Below are positions 6,579 through 15,518 of a stretch of DNA of 64,000 bases, one piece after another (positions within the stretch are counted from its first letter, which is position 1; each line of letters begins with the position of its first letter). The stretch is from DAORHV01 sp964458645 (GTDB lineage Bacteria > Patescibacteriota > Gracilibacteria > Peribacterales > Peribacteraceae): positions 1 through 64,000 of the forward strand of contig CAYWJU010000008.1 of the NCBI GenBank assembly GCA_964458645.1, in the 5' to 3' direction. Position numbers and translations under genes: made by a program. The notes below the pieces were generated by a model that saw only the letters and a program-made list of their open reading frames with translations, did no database searches and was not told the DNA's origin.

Positions 6579-7841
6579 TTAGTTTTTCTCCCAGCGCCGC
6601 CAAAACTTCCATCGCGGCGCTCGCCCTGCCGTAGAGTTGAGTTTTTCATCGTGAAGCATGATCGCCGCCAGGGTCATGACTATGGCAACGACTCCCATGT
6701 AATTCTCATTGAAAAAGCGCGATACAAACCAAAACGGCCACAGGAACGCGACGTAGCACAGCAACATGTTCCCCAGTGTGAATTTGTGCCACATGTGCCG
6801 TAGTAACAGCGCCAAAAGCGGCACCAGAACGACTGCGAATAATCCGATCGGAAACGCCGCGCGCGTATTCGGAAGCACATGCAATGTGACCAGAATACGG
6901 CTCAGGCCGTAGCCGTTGATCGGGTAACTGGTCGCAATGGTCCCGGCCGGATACGCGATAATATCTTCGATGAACGCACCGTAATCCCACAGCAAGAACG
7001 GAACGAAAATGGCCGCCAATAAAAATAGTGGCAAAACGAGAACATGCTGACGTTCGGGCCGAAATACACCCTTGCGCCAAAGATAGACCGCTAGAAACGG
7101 CAGAATGAACCATGCCGTGTGCTTGCTACCGAGCGCGAGTGCCAAAAACAACAACGCCACTTCGGTCCATCCGCGGCGCAGCATGGCCAATGACGAAATG
7201 AGGAACGACAGGAAAATGACATCGCTGCGACCTTCTATGAAGTAATTCGTAAACAACGGATTGAATGCCACGGCGGCAACCGACACGAGTTTCAGCATGG
7301 GGTGACGAGGCAGCGCATACAGCGCGCACAGCAGCAGTGCCAGCAAGCACAGATGTGAAATGCGATCGTCGTACCAACCGAACAGCGCATGCCATGCCAT
7401 GGAAAACGGTACCGATTTCAAGAACGTCACTGGCAATGCAATAACGTGCGTCAGCGCCGGATTTCCGCTCCACCAATTCACCATGGGTGTTTTCCGGAAG
7501 TCTGCGGTATACGGATTTTCCCCTTTCAGAAGAACATCGACGGACGCCTCGATTTGCAACGGATGGTCGTGAACGAATCGCGTTTGCGGCGGCGGACTGG
7601 CATGGCGCTTGTTGATTGCGTGAATCGTCTGGTACCCCACCGTGCTCACGAGCAAGCAGGCAAGCAAAGCCGTCTTCAGGCCGTGAGCAACTCGTTCGCT
7701 CCACGGCCAAAAAAAAGTGACACCCGCATAGGCGAACAGCAGCAGCGATGAAACCAACAACGAAATCCCTGAATCGGCTACGCGAACAAAGAACGCGAGT
7801 CCTCCGGCGATGACGACAACGGCATCCAGCACGGAGATCAC
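6579..7841 (-). CDS. Polytopic membrane glycosyltransferase (GT87/DUF2029-like)
   Basis: About 420 residues with roughly ten hydrophobic segments spread along the chain. A luminal-type loop with GENPYTADFRKTP near residues 105-117 and the EGRSDVIFLSFL segment further on recall polyprenyl-phosphate-dependent hexosyltransferases of the GT87/DUF2029 type. It would add a sugar from a lipid-linked donor on the outer face of the membrane. The GTG at 7841 is chosen because it follows the stop of the upstream GT2 gene by one base, indicating translational coupling; longer starts would lie inside that gene. The GT2 partner is a DPM1-like enzyme that could supply the lipid-linked donor. Confidence 0.65.
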   Translation of the reverse strand: MISVLDAVVVIAGGLAFFVRVADSGISLLVSSLLLFAYAGVTFFWPWSERVAHGLKTALLACLLVSTVGYQTIHAINKRHASPPPQTRFVHDHPLQIEASVDVLLKGENPYTADFRKTPMVNWWSGNPALTHVIALPVTFLKSVPFSMAWHALFGWYDDRISHLCLLALLLCALYALPRHPMLKLVSVAAVAFNPLFTNYFIEGRSDVIFLSFLISSLAMLRRGWTEVALLFLALALGSKHTAWFILPFLAVYLWRKGVFRPERQHVLVLPLFLLAAIFVPFLLWDYGAFIEDIIAYPAGTIATSYPINGYGLSRILVTLHVLPNTRAAFPIGLFAVVLVPLLALLLRHMWHKFTLGNMLLCYVAFLWPFWFVSRFFNENYMGVVAIVMTLAAIMLHDEKLNSTAGRAPRWKFWRRWEKN

Positions 7842-7842
7842 T

Positions 7843-8535
7843 TTACCTCGGGCCCGGCAGCAATGTAAGCAGGGTCGTGAGTCCGTAACGCACCGACCGG
7901 CGGAACGAGATGGACGATGAGTCCGAAAGATAGCGCACTGGAATAGAAACCTCGGCAATGCGTAGTTTTTTGCGTGCGACTGCCGCGATCATCTGCGAGT
8001 CGAAGACGAAATCATCGGAGAACGAGTTGTAGGGAATCTTCCGCAGCAAATTCGCGGTATACGCGCGATACCCCGAATGACATTCGGATAACTTGGCACC
8101 CAGCACCAGGTTTTGCACGGCTGTGAGGAATCGGTTGCCGAAATACCTCCACCACACCATGCCGCTTTTGCGCGGATCTTCATGCAAAAAACGCGAACCC
8201 ATGACCATGTCGGCTTTCCCGGCGATGAGCGGTGCAGTCATCTCGGGTACACGAGAAGGATCGTACTGAAAGTCGGGATGAATCATGATGACCACGTCGG
8301 CTCCGTGCTCGAGTGCCGTGTTGTAACACGTCTTCTGATTGCCACCGTAGCCTCTGTTCTCCGGGTGTCGAATCACCGTAACGCCCGGAATGGTGCCGGC
8401 CACCTGTACGGTGTCGTCACTGCTGCAGTCGTCGACCAAAATCATTTCGGCCACCGAGCCCGGCGGAATTGCCGCACAGGTCTTTTGTACCGTTCCGGCC
8501 GCATTGTAGGCAGGCAACACCGCAATCACGCGCAT
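7843..8535 (-). CDS. Family 2 glycosyltransferase, dolichyl/polyprenyl-phosphate sugar synthase type
   Basis: This 230-residue GT-A enzyme starts MRVIAVLPAYNAAGTV and has the nucleotide-binding VDDCSSDDT near residues 36-44, HPDFQYDP near 86 in place of the usual DADLQ metal site, and the downstream GSRFLHED and SECHSGYRAY motifs typical of the DPM1/GtrB-like group. It lacks the C-terminal membrane domain of GtrB, and the coupled downstream membrane protein may replace it. The ATG at 8535 follows TACCAT by 7 bases, so the mRNA is likely leaderless. It is divergent from the methyltransferase with only 29 bases between start codons. Confidence 0.85.
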   Translation of the reverse strand: MRVIAVLPAYNAAGTVQKTCAAIPPGSVAEMILVDDCSSDDTVQVAGTIPGVTVIRHPENRGYGGNQKTCYNTALEHGADVVIMIHPDFQYDPSRVPEMTAPLIAGKADMVMGSRFLHEDPRKSGMVWWRYFGNRFLTAVQNLVLGAKLSECHSGYRAYTANLLRKIPYNSFSDDFVFDSQMIAAVARKKLRIAEVSIPVRYLSDSSSISFRRSVRYGLTTLLTLLPGPR

Positions 8536-8542
8536 CGAAGCG

Positions 8543-8558
8543 ATGGTACCTGTAGGCT
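8543..8558. promoter_or_regulatory. Back-to-back -10 boxes of two leaderless genes
   Basis: In the 29 bases between the divergent ATGs (8535 and 8565) the minus strand carries TACCAT (8548-8543) 7 bases before its ATG, and the plus strand carries TAGGCT (8553-8558) 6 bases before its ATG. Any -35 contacts must lie inside the opposing coding regions, so the two promoters should compete. Confidence 0.65.
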
Positions 8559-8564
8559 GGCAGC

Positions 8565-9437
8565 ATGTCATTGCCAGTCTGTCCCCTGTGCGACTCCGCT
8601 TCGACGCTCGCCATCCAGGGCACCGTCGACCCGCATGCGTTCTTTGGTGCCGCGGATCATGCGTATGCAATCGCCGACGGATCGACCGCGCGACTCGACG
8701 TCTTGCGCTGTACGCGTTGCGGCCACGGATGGAGTCCGCTTGGCTCGGATATCGATGTGCTGCGCTGGTATGCCGACGCACCTGCAGACCGCACGTACCT
8801 GGCCGAAGAGCACGGCCGCCGGATGGCCGCCGCCGGTGTTCTTCGCCACCTAGAACGCTTCCATGCGCCCGCCATGTTGCTGGATGTCGGCGCAGGTCCG
8901 GGCCTGCTTGTAAGCGAAGCGAAAGCGATGGGCTGGGACGCTCAAGGACTGGAACCCGCGGCGTGGGCGGTTGCCGAAAGTAAGGCGCGCGGACTGGGCG
9001 ATGCGGTACGGCAAGGCGATACCGCGACGCTTGCGACTCTGCCCGCACAAAGCATCGATGCACTGACTGCAATCGACATCGTGGAGCATCTGCGCGACCC
9101 ACAGCAGTTTCTGAGCGATTGCGCCCGCGTGTTGCGGACGGGGGGTGTGATGGCAGTGGTGACTCCGCGCTACGACAGCCTGCTGTCCAAGCTGCTCGGC
9201 GCCCGCTGGTACTGCGTGATTCCGGCGCATCTGCACTACTTCACCAAGCGATCATTGTGTGATGCTTTCCAGAAAGCTGGGTTGGAACCGCTCTCGGTGC
9301 GGCACCATGTACGGTCGTTCAGCATCGGCTATCTTTTGGCACGTTTGCTGCGCCGGCCATACCGCGAAAAAAGCCTGTCGTGGACCATCCCGGTACCGCT
9401 GTTCGACACGCTGGAAATCGTGGCGAGAAAAGCTTGA
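8565..9437 (+). CDS. Class I SAM-dependent methyltransferase with N-terminal zinc ribbon
   Basis: This 290-residue protein opens with two CxxC pairs (CPLCDS at residues 6-11 and CTRCGHGW near 49-56), then has the SAM-binding motif LLDVGAGPGLL near residues 105-115 and the AIDIVEHL segment near 168. This zinc-ribbon plus Methyltransf_23 layout is common in sugar or surface-polysaccharide methyltransferases. The substrate cannot be read from sequence; the divergent glycosyltransferases suggest a sugar. The ATG at 8565 lies 6 bases after TAGGCT. The stop is 2 bases from the stop of the convergent downstream gene. Confidence 0.8.
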   Translation: MSLPVCPLCDSASTLAIQGTVDPHAFFGAADHAYAIADGSTARLDVLRCTRCGHGWSPLGSDIDVLRWYADAPADRTYLAEEHGRRMAAAGVLRHLERFHAPAMLLDVGAGPGLLVSEAKAMGWDAQGLEPAAWAVAESKARGLGDAVRQGDTATLATLPAQSIDALTAIDIVEHLRDPQQFLSDCARVLRTGGVMAVVTPRYDSLLSKLLGARWYCVIPAHLHYFTKRSLCDAFQKAGLEPLSVRHHVRSFSIGYLLARLLRRPYREKSLSWTIPVPLFDTLEIVARKA

Positions 9438-9438
9438 T

Positions 9439-9765
9439 TTAGGCTACGGCAAGGGCTCCGCGCAATGCGCGAAGACACTCGGCCTGCTGCTTGATTGCAG
9501 GACGATCCACACCCATGCGCTTCACGCACGATTCGGAACCCCAGCGCGGCATGTTGTTCAACACAAATCCGGCACCCAAGAACTGCAAGGTAGGATCTTC
9601 TTTGCGACGCTGCTCAACAATGTCGGCATGTGTTTTGTGAAACGGAAACAACGCCGAAACCAAGTCTGTGCCGCGCCGGAACATCACGAACTTGGCGCCC
9701 GGGTCGGAAGTCATATCGTGCTTCATTGCCAGAAGTTCTTCGCCGGCGGGCAGGAGGAGTTGCAT
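9439..9765 (-). CDS. Hypothetical protein
   Basis: A protein of 108 residues beginning MQLLLPAGEELLAMKHDMTS. The second in-frame ATG (9765) is preferred to the first (9789) because TACCAT lies exactly 6 bases before it, the pattern seen across the window. No family is recognised. The middle region (KFVMFRRGTDLVSALFPFHK) alternates hydrophobic and basic residues and has the look of a small alpha/beta domain. It sits 51 bases downstream of purH on the same strand but appears to have its own promoter. Confidence 0.6.
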   Translation of the reverse strand: MQLLLPAGEELLAMKHDMTSDPGAKFVMFRRGTDLVSALFPFHKTHADIVEQRRKEDPTLQFLGAGFVLNNMPRWGSESCVKRMGVDRPAIKQQAECLRALRGALAVA

Positions 9766-9815
9766 GCCAAGATGGTACAGCAAATCCATCCGACGAGCGG
9801 AAACCGCTGGTTGTT

Positions 9816-11405
9816 CTAGTGCCTGAACCCGCGCACGCCGGTCGTGACCATGGTCACACCCAGTTCATCGGCACGCTTGATGACGTCGGCGTCGCGCACC
9901 GATCCGCCCGGTTGAATAATGGCGACAATCCCGTTCTTCACCGCTTCTTCGACTGCATCCGGGAAAGGGAAAAAGGCATCGCTGGCCATGACCGCACCTT
10001 TGGCTTTGTCGCCGGCGCGCTTGGCGGCAATCCATGCCGAATCCACGCGACTGGTCTGGCCGCAGCCAAGGCCGACCGTAACACCGTGATGCGCGAACAC
10101 GATGGCATTCGACTTGGCATGCTTCACGACTTTCCAGGCGAACAGCAGATCGTCGATCTGCTCGGGCGTCGGCTTCTTTTTCGTAACGCACGTGAGCATC
10201 TCTTTCGTGACCTGTTTCAGGTCATCATTCTGCACCAACATTCCACCGAATGCGCTGCGGTACACCGAGTCATGAGCGAAGGTGACATCGGTCATGTCGA
10301 TAACACGCAAATTTGGCTTCTGTTTGAGTAATTCCAGCGCTCCTGGCTCGAAGCCCGGTGCCAGAAGAATCTCTGTAAAAATTTTCTGATCGAGCATTTT
10401 TTGCACCACGCCGGGCGTGCATTTTTTATTCAGCGCAATGATGACGCCGAATGCGGACAACCGATCGCTGTCGTATGCACGCTGGAATGCTTCATTCAGA
10501 TTGTCGTGCACGGCAATGCCGCTCGGGTTGGCGTGTTTTACCAACACCGCGGCCGGCCGGGAGAATTCTTGCACCATGCGCCACGCGGCGTCCGAATCGA
10601 AAATATTCAGATAGCTGAGTTCCTTGCCCTGCAATAATTTCCAGCGGTGTTCGCCGCGGTCAGTCGTGCTGCGTGCATCAAGTTGGGCGTAGAACTTGCC
10701 CCACTGGTGCGGATTTTCGCCGTACCGCAGCGTGCGACCCGACGTAAGCATGACGCCGTTATGTGCGCCCTTCGACAAATATTCCGCGATGAGCGCATCG
10801 TATGCGGCCGTGTGCAAAAAAACTTTTGCCGCTAATTCACGGCGCAACGCATCGGCGACTTCTCCGCTTTCCAAAGCCGCAAGAACACGATCATAATCGA
10901 ACGGATCGCACACCGAAAGCACGTCGGCATGGTTCTTGGCCGCACTGCGGAGCAGTGTCGGTCCGCCGATGTCGATTTGCTCCACGATCTCGGGGTGATG
11001 CACATCGAATGCCGGATCGTCGGCATGGGAAATCGACCATGTTCCTCCGGTCACTTTCTTCAGAGTTTGTGCAAACGGATACAAGTTCACCACCACGATG
11101 TCGATCGGTTCAATGCCGAGTTTTTTGGCTTCTTCACGGTGCTTCTCGTCACCGCGCTTGTACAGAATGCCGCCCATGATGATCGGGTGCATGGTCTTCA
11201 CGCGGCCGCCGAAACATTCCGGGAACTGCGTGACGTGGTCTACCGAGGTGACGGCGATACCGTTTTTCTCCAGGATTTTGTGCGTTCCTCCGGTCGACAA
11301 AATCTCGTATCCGAGCTTCTGCAAGCCTTTTGCAAGCTTCTCTACGCCCGTCTTATCGGACACGGAAATGAGGGCGCGCTTGCGGGTTGAGGAGCGGGAG
11401 GGCAC
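9816..11405 (-). CDS. purH: Bifunctional AICAR transformylase / IMP cyclohydrolase
   Basis: At 529 residues this is full-length PurH. The N-terminal IMP cyclohydrolase (MGS-like) domain has ALISVSDKTGVEKLAKGL and GGRVKTMHPIIMGGIL; the C-terminal AICAR transformylase domain has RYGENPHQWG, the catalytic LVKHANPSG and, near the C-terminus, DAFFPFPDAVEEA. It carries out the last two steps of IMP synthesis. Initiation is at GTG 11405, six bases after TACACT, so the message should be leaderless with a GTG start. No other purine genes are nearby. Confidence 0.97.
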   Translation of the reverse strand: MPSRSSTRKRALISVSDKTGVEKLAKGLQKLGYEILSTGGTHKILEKNGIAVTSVDHVTQFPECFGGRVKTMHPIIMGGILYKRGDEKHREEAKKLGIEPIDIVVVNLYPFAQTLKKVTGGTWSISHADDPAFDVHHPEIVEQIDIGGPTLLRSAAKNHADVLSVCDPFDYDRVLAALESGEVADALRRELAAKVFLHTAAYDALIAEYLSKGAHNGVMLTSGRTLRYGENPHQWGKFYAQLDARSTTDRGEHRWKLLQGKELSYLNIFDSDAAWRMVQEFSRPAAVLVKHANPSGIAVHDNLNEAFQRAYDSDRLSAFGVIIALNKKCTPGVVQKMLDQKIFTEILLAPGFEPGALELLKQKPNLRVIDMTDVTFAHDSVYRSAFGGMLVQNDDLKQVTKEMLTCVTKKKPTPEQIDDLLFAWKVVKHAKSNAIVFAHHGVTVGLGCGQTSRVDSAWIAAKRAGDKAKGAVMASDAFFPFPDAVEEAVKNGIVAIIQPGGSVRDADVIKRADELGVTMVTTGVRGFRH

Positions 11406-11544
11406 GACCGGAGTGTATCAGTCTGAAGGCCTCGTTGCGACAGGGCTCTGAAATTGGACAAAAATGCTCAAAAACAGCGATTCTGGATTGCTGCGATCCG
11501 GGGTCTGGTGAAAATGGCGCTTTTGTGATACACTAGAGAGATTT

Positions 11545-11982
11545 ATGCCCTCTACGCAGGAACCAACACCGGAGACGCCGGCTGCCGTGCAGCCCGTCAC
11601 GCCGAAGGCTCCGGATGCCGCCGGCAAGAAAGCCGTGCTCATCGTGGAGGACGAACGGCCGTTGGCGCATGCACTGGAAATGAAACTGAAGAACGAAGGC
11701 TACGTCACGCATACGTGCATGAACGGCACCGACGCCTTGGCTGAATTGGACAAGGGCGGCTACGGGCTGGTGCTGCTGGATTTAATCATGCCGGTCATGG
11801 ACGGCTTCGGCGTGCTCACGGAAATGCAACAGCGCAAATATGGCGTGCCGGCAATCGTGCTGAGCAACCTGGGCCAGGAGGAAGATCGCAATAAAACCAA
11901 GCAGTTGGGCGCCTTAGACTACTTTGTGAAATCGAACACACCCATCGCGCAGATCGTGCAGCGGGTGAAAACAATCCTCTAG
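11545..11982 (+). CDS. Single-domain response regulator with Pro-rich N-terminus
   Basis: Residues 1-28 are a Pro/Ala/Thr-rich leader; residues 29-145 form a CheY-like receiver with the acidic pair ED (35-36), the phospho-acceptor Asp in VLLDLIMP (about 79), the switch Ser in IVLSNLG and the Lys in DYFVKSN. No output domain follows, so it should act by protein contact. It directly precedes pilB and pilC and may regulate pilus assembly; the histidine kinase at 23171 is a possible partner. TACACT lies 10 bases before the ATG. Confidence 0.9.
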   Translation: MPSTQEPTPETPAAVQPVTPKAPDAAGKKAVLIVEDERPLAHALEMKLKNEGYVTHTCMNGTDALAELDKGGYGLVLLDLIMPVMDGFGVLTEMQQRKYGVPAIVLSNLGQEEDRNKTKQLGALDYFVKSNTPIAQIVQRVKTIL

Positions 11983-11983
11983 C

Positions 11984-12103
11984 AAATACCAAGGCGACAA
12001 ATTCCAAATCCAAAAAACTCCACACTCACATGCATCACCCGAACAAGCACATGGCCGCAGTGGAAAAAACAGTTTTGAATTTGGTATTTGGAATTTGGTA
12101 TTT
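11984..12103. repeat. AT-rich inverted repeat between the response regulator and pilB
   Basis: The left arm (11984-12008, AAATACCAA then AAATTCCAAAT) is complementary, with a 6-base interruption, to the right arm (about 12077-12103, which carries ATTTGGAATTTGGTATTT). The arms are separated by about 70 bases with no gene. It could terminate the response-regulator transcript or be a decayed small mobile unit. The gap holds no convincing frame. Confidence 0.5.
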
Positions 12104-12113
12104 CTAACAGCCT

Positions 12114-13898
12114 ATGCAGATCAATAACGCAGAACTCGGCAGAATCCTGGTCTCCCAAAGCTACCTCTCCGAGGAAGAGTGCGCCGCCGTGCTGAAAGAA
12201 GCCGATGCGCGCAACTGCGAGCTGCGGATCATTCTGTCCGAGAAGCGCCTGATGACGAGCGAGTTGTTGGAAAACGCTCTGTCGGAACACTACAAGTTGC
12301 CGTTCTTCGATCTGCCGAACAATCCCCCAACGCAGGAAACCGTACAAAAACTTCCCGAGGAATTCGCCCGCACGTACTCGGCTGCAGTCGTTGGCTTCAC
12401 CGATACCGAAGTGACTGTTGCGACATCCGACCCATTGCGCGAAGGCCTGGAGAAAGCCATTCGCGAGAATATCGGAAAAGTGAAGATGGTCGGCGGCGAG
12501 AGCAAGAGCGAAAAGAAAAACAAATCGTTGTGGGGAGCGAAGAAAGAAGCCAAGGTCGCGCCGTTCACCGGCACGATCAAATTCGTCTATGCGCCAAAGA
12601 GCGGTATCGATATCGCATTCAAGTTGTACCGCAAGCCGCTGGCGACACGCTTCCAGTCGATCATTCAGAAGCAGCAAAAAGTCGCACCGGAAATCTTGGA
12701 AGAAATCTTCGCCGATGCCATGAGCTTGAAGGCATCCGACATTCACTTCGAGCCGCAGGAAAAAGACGTGGTCGTGCGCTTCCGCGTGGACGGCGTCATG
12801 CACGAGGCCGGCCGCCTGCCGCGACAGTTCTACGAGGGTATCGTCAACCGCATCAAGATCGAGGCAAACCTGCGCATCGACGAGCACTATGCGGCTCAGG
12901 ACGGCGCCATTCGCTACAAGTCGCGCTCCGGAACCATGGACGTTCGCGTCTCGGTCATTCCCATTGTCGACGGCGAAAAAATCGTCATGCGTCTGTTGTC
13001 GGAATATGTTCGCAACCTCACGCTCGCCGACTTGGGATTCTCGGACGCGCACCGCTCTATTTTGGAACAGGCCGCGCACAAGCCGTTCGGCATGATCATC
13101 ACCGTCGGTCCGACCGGAGCCGGAAAGTCCACCACGTTGTACGGACTCATTAAAATGTTGAACCGTCCGGACGTGAACGTGTCGACCATCGAAGATCCGG
13201 TCGAATACAAAATTCCCGGCATCAACCATATTCAGGTAAACCTGGGTACCGGACTCACGTTCGGCAAAGGACTTCGCGCCCTCATGCGCCAAGACCCGGA
13301 CGTCGTTCTGGTGGGAGAAATCCGCGACGCCGAAACCGCCGGCATTGCCGTGAACGCCGCCTTGACCGGTCACCTGCTGTTTTCCACGCTGCACGCCAAC
13401 GACTCGGCCACCGCCATTCCACGTCTTATTGAAATGGAGGTGGAGCCGTTCTTGCTGGCTTCCACGCTGGAAGTCATCGTGGCTCAGCGCTTGGTACGGC
13501 GCATCTGCCCGCACTGCCGCTTCAGCTTCGCGGTAACGACAAAGGAAGCTCGCGCGCTCTTTAAGGGCGCCGAACACTATTTCCCGGAAGGCGAAGACGT
13601 GCACTTCTACCGCGGAAAAGGATGCGAAGCCTGCGGAAATACGGGGTATCGCGGACGCGTGGGCATCTACGAAGTACTCGAAATCAATAAGGAGATCGAA
13701 GAACTCATCACCGCCCGTGCCGGCAGTACCGACATTTTGTTGCAGGCACGCGCCAACGGCATGTTGTTCTTGTTCGAAGACGGTCTGGAGAAAGTAAAGG
13801 AGGGGCTCACCACGTTGGAAGAACTCATGCGCATGGCGGCGCCTCCCGAAGCGCTGTTCTTCAAGAAAGACGAATCTCACGAAAATGTCCGACACTAA
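12114..13898 (+). CDS. pilB: Type IV pilus assembly ATPase PilB
   Basis: A 594-residue GspE/PilB ATPase: the N-terminal MshEN-type domain (residues about 1-150), the N2 region with the IHFEP segment, Walker A GPTGAGKSTT near 332, Walker B LVGEIRDAETA near 397, the His box TLHAND, and a tetracysteine zinc site (CPHC near 464, CEAC near 503). It powers pilus extension at the inner membrane. pilC overlaps its end by 14 bases, so the two are co-translated. No PilT retraction ATPase is seen in the window. Confidence 0.97.
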   Translation: MQINNAELGRILVSQSYLSEEECAAVLKEADARNCELRIILSEKRLMTSELLENALSEHYKLPFFDLPNNPPTQETVQKLPEEFARTYSAAVVGFTDTEVTVATSDPLREGLEKAIRENIGKVKMVGGESKSEKKNKSLWGAKKEAKVAPFTGTIKFVYAPKSGIDIAFKLYRKPLATRFQSIIQKQQKVAPEILEEIFADAMSLKASDIHFEPQEKDVVVRFRVDGVMHEAGRLPRQFYEGIVNRIKIEANLRIDEHYAAQDGAIRYKSRSGTMDVRVSVIPIVDGEKIVMRLLSEYVRNLTLADLGFSDAHRSILEQAAHKPFGMIITVGPTGAGKSTTLYGLIKMLNRPDVNVSTIEDPVEYKIPGINHIQVNLGTGLTFGKGLRALMRQDPDVVLVGEIRDAETAGIAVNAALTGHLLFSTLHANDSATAIPRLIEMEVEPFLLASTLEVIVAQRLVRRICPHCRFSFAVTTKEARALFKGAEHYFPEGEDVHFYRGKGCEACGNTGYRGRVGIYEVLEINKEIEELITARAGSTDILLQARANGMLFLFEDGLEKVKEGLTTLEELMRMAAPPEALFFKKDESHENVRH

Positions 13899-15486
13899 TC
13901 CCTCTGCTAGCGGCCAGACCGGCGACATGGGTAAGCACCATGTGCCGCCACACGTCGCCAAAAAGCGCGCGCTGACCATGTTTGCCGTGGCTGCAAAAAG
14001 GAAGAATGCCGAAGCAAAGCACGCTGCTGCTATAGAGGAAGAGCAGAAGAAAGAGGTGGCCGCGACGGTCGCCGAGGAAGCCGCGCCGAAGTTGGTCGCG
14101 ATTCCCATGGAAGCCAATCCGTCCGCGCCCAAGATTGCGGAACCTACTCCAAGCAATCCGCCTCCGGCTACTCCGGTTTCGATTGCGTCTGTCGCACCGG
14201 CTCTGGCCAACGCATCTCCGGCGACCGCTACTCCGGCTACAACAGCAACGCCCACTACACCCACTCCGGCAGCCAAAAAAGGCTGGTCCTTGTTTGGAAA
14301 ATCTGCCGCCAAAGCCGCAGCTGCTCCAAGTAAGAAAGCGGTAGGAAAGAAGGGTGTTGCCGGCGACAAGGCCGACCCGACCGGCACCTTCGGCAAGCGC
14401 AAAAAGACCTTCATGCAGGTGCTGGAAGGCATCAATAACATCGGCATGGGCAAAGAGAAGACGGTGTTCATCGAAAACCTCGCCATTCTGCTGAACTCCG
14501 GATTGTCCGTTGTCGATGCGCTCAACACCATTCTTCTGGAAACACGGAACAAGCCGATGAAGAAGATCGTGCAGAAAATCATCGACGAAGTGGAAAGTGG
14601 AATCGCGCTGTGGTGCGCCATGGATAACCAGAGTTTCTTCTCGCCATACGCATTGGCGCTCATTCGCATCGGCGAAGAAGCCGGTGCGCTGTCGCGCAAC
14701 ATGGAATATCTCGCCATTCAGCAGGAAAAAGATCGCGCGCTGAAATCCAAGGTGCAGATGGCCATGATCTATCCCGGCATCGTCCTAACGCTCACCGCAG
14801 TCATTACGCTCGGCTTGGCATGGTTCGTGCTGCCGCAGTTGGTGGGCATTCTTACCTCGCTGAATGCCGAGTTGCCGCTCGTAACGAAAATCATCATTTG
14901 GGTGGCGGACTTCATGAAAAATCACGGTGCAGTGGCTGTACCGAGCTTCGCCGTCGCTGGCGTACTCCTGGTCTGTCTTTGCAAATACACCAGTCTCAAA
15001 GGACCAACCGAGCAGGTAATTTTCCACATTCCGGGCATCGGTCCGCTGGCGAAGTCTGCGACCATTGCGCGGTTCGGCGTCATCCTGGGAAGCTTGCTGA
15101 AGGCCGGCGTACCGTTGGTGGAATCCATTCGATCCATGGCCGACGTTACCGACACCGTGTATTACAAGCGTTACTACTACAAATTGGCCGATGAAATTGA
15201 AGTTGGAGAGTCTTTTGCGAATGCATTCAAGAAGCTCAAAGATACGAACACACTGCTCCCCCTGTCTGTCCAGCAGCTGATTTCGACCGGTGAAAAGTCC
15301 GGCAAGATCGCTGAAATGCTGCTTCGTGTAGCCGATATCTACGAAAAGAAGGCTGAGGAGTGGGCCGAGAGACTGCCGGTTATTCTTGAACCAATGCTGT
15401 TGATTTTCCTCGGTGGACTCGTCGGCACGATTGCTTTTGCTATCATCGTTCCTATCTATTCCCTTGTCGGGTCGGTCGGACGATAA
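13885..15486 (+). CDS. pilC: Type IV pilus platform protein PilC with long N-terminal extension
   Basis: Residues about 195-533 are a standard GspF/PilC protein with two T2SSF domains (FIENLAILLNSGLSVVDAL; SATIARFGVILGSLLKAGVP) and three membrane helices, the last ending LVGTIAFAIIVPIYSLVG. PilC is the inner-membrane platform that PilB drives. The first 170 or so residues are unusual: a basic helix followed by an Ala/Pro/Thr/Lys-rich linker, making the protein about 130 residues longer than normal. The extension may tether a cytoplasmic partner. The start overlaps pilB by 14 bases. Confidence 0.95.
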   Translation: MSDTNPSASGQTGDMGKHHVPPHVAKKRALTMFAVAAKRKNAEAKHAAAIEEEQKKEVAATVAEEAAPKLVAIPMEANPSAPKIAEPTPSNPPPATPVSIASVAPALANASPATATPATTATPTTPTPAAKKGWSLFGKSAAKAAAAPSKKAVGKKGVAGDKADPTGTFGKRKKTFMQVLEGINNIGMGKEKTVFIENLAILLNSGLSVVDALNTILLETRNKPMKKIVQKIIDEVESGIALWCAMDNQSFFSPYALALIRIGEEAGALSRNMEYLAIQQEKDRALKSKVQMAMIYPGIVLTLTAVITLGLAWFVLPQLVGILTSLNAELPLVTKIIIWVADFMKNHGAVAVPSFAVAGVLLVCLCKYTSLKGPTEQVIFHIPGIGPLAKSATIARFGVILGSLLKAGVPLVESIRSMADVTDTVYYKRYYYKLADEIEVGESFANAFKKLKDTNTLLPLSVQQLISTGEKSGKIAEMLLRVADIYEKKAEEWAERLPVILEPMLLIFLGGLVGTIAFAIIVPIYSLVGSVGR

Positions 15487-15518
15487 GTTCTCCCATTTCC
15501 CTTTTCCTTTTTCTCTCT

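Noticed and set aside
11979..14717. A 912-codon open frame on the minus strand opposite pilB and pilC
   Set aside because: It is the antisense shadow of two clearly identified pilus genes; its translation is low-complexity and His/Phe/Val-biased.
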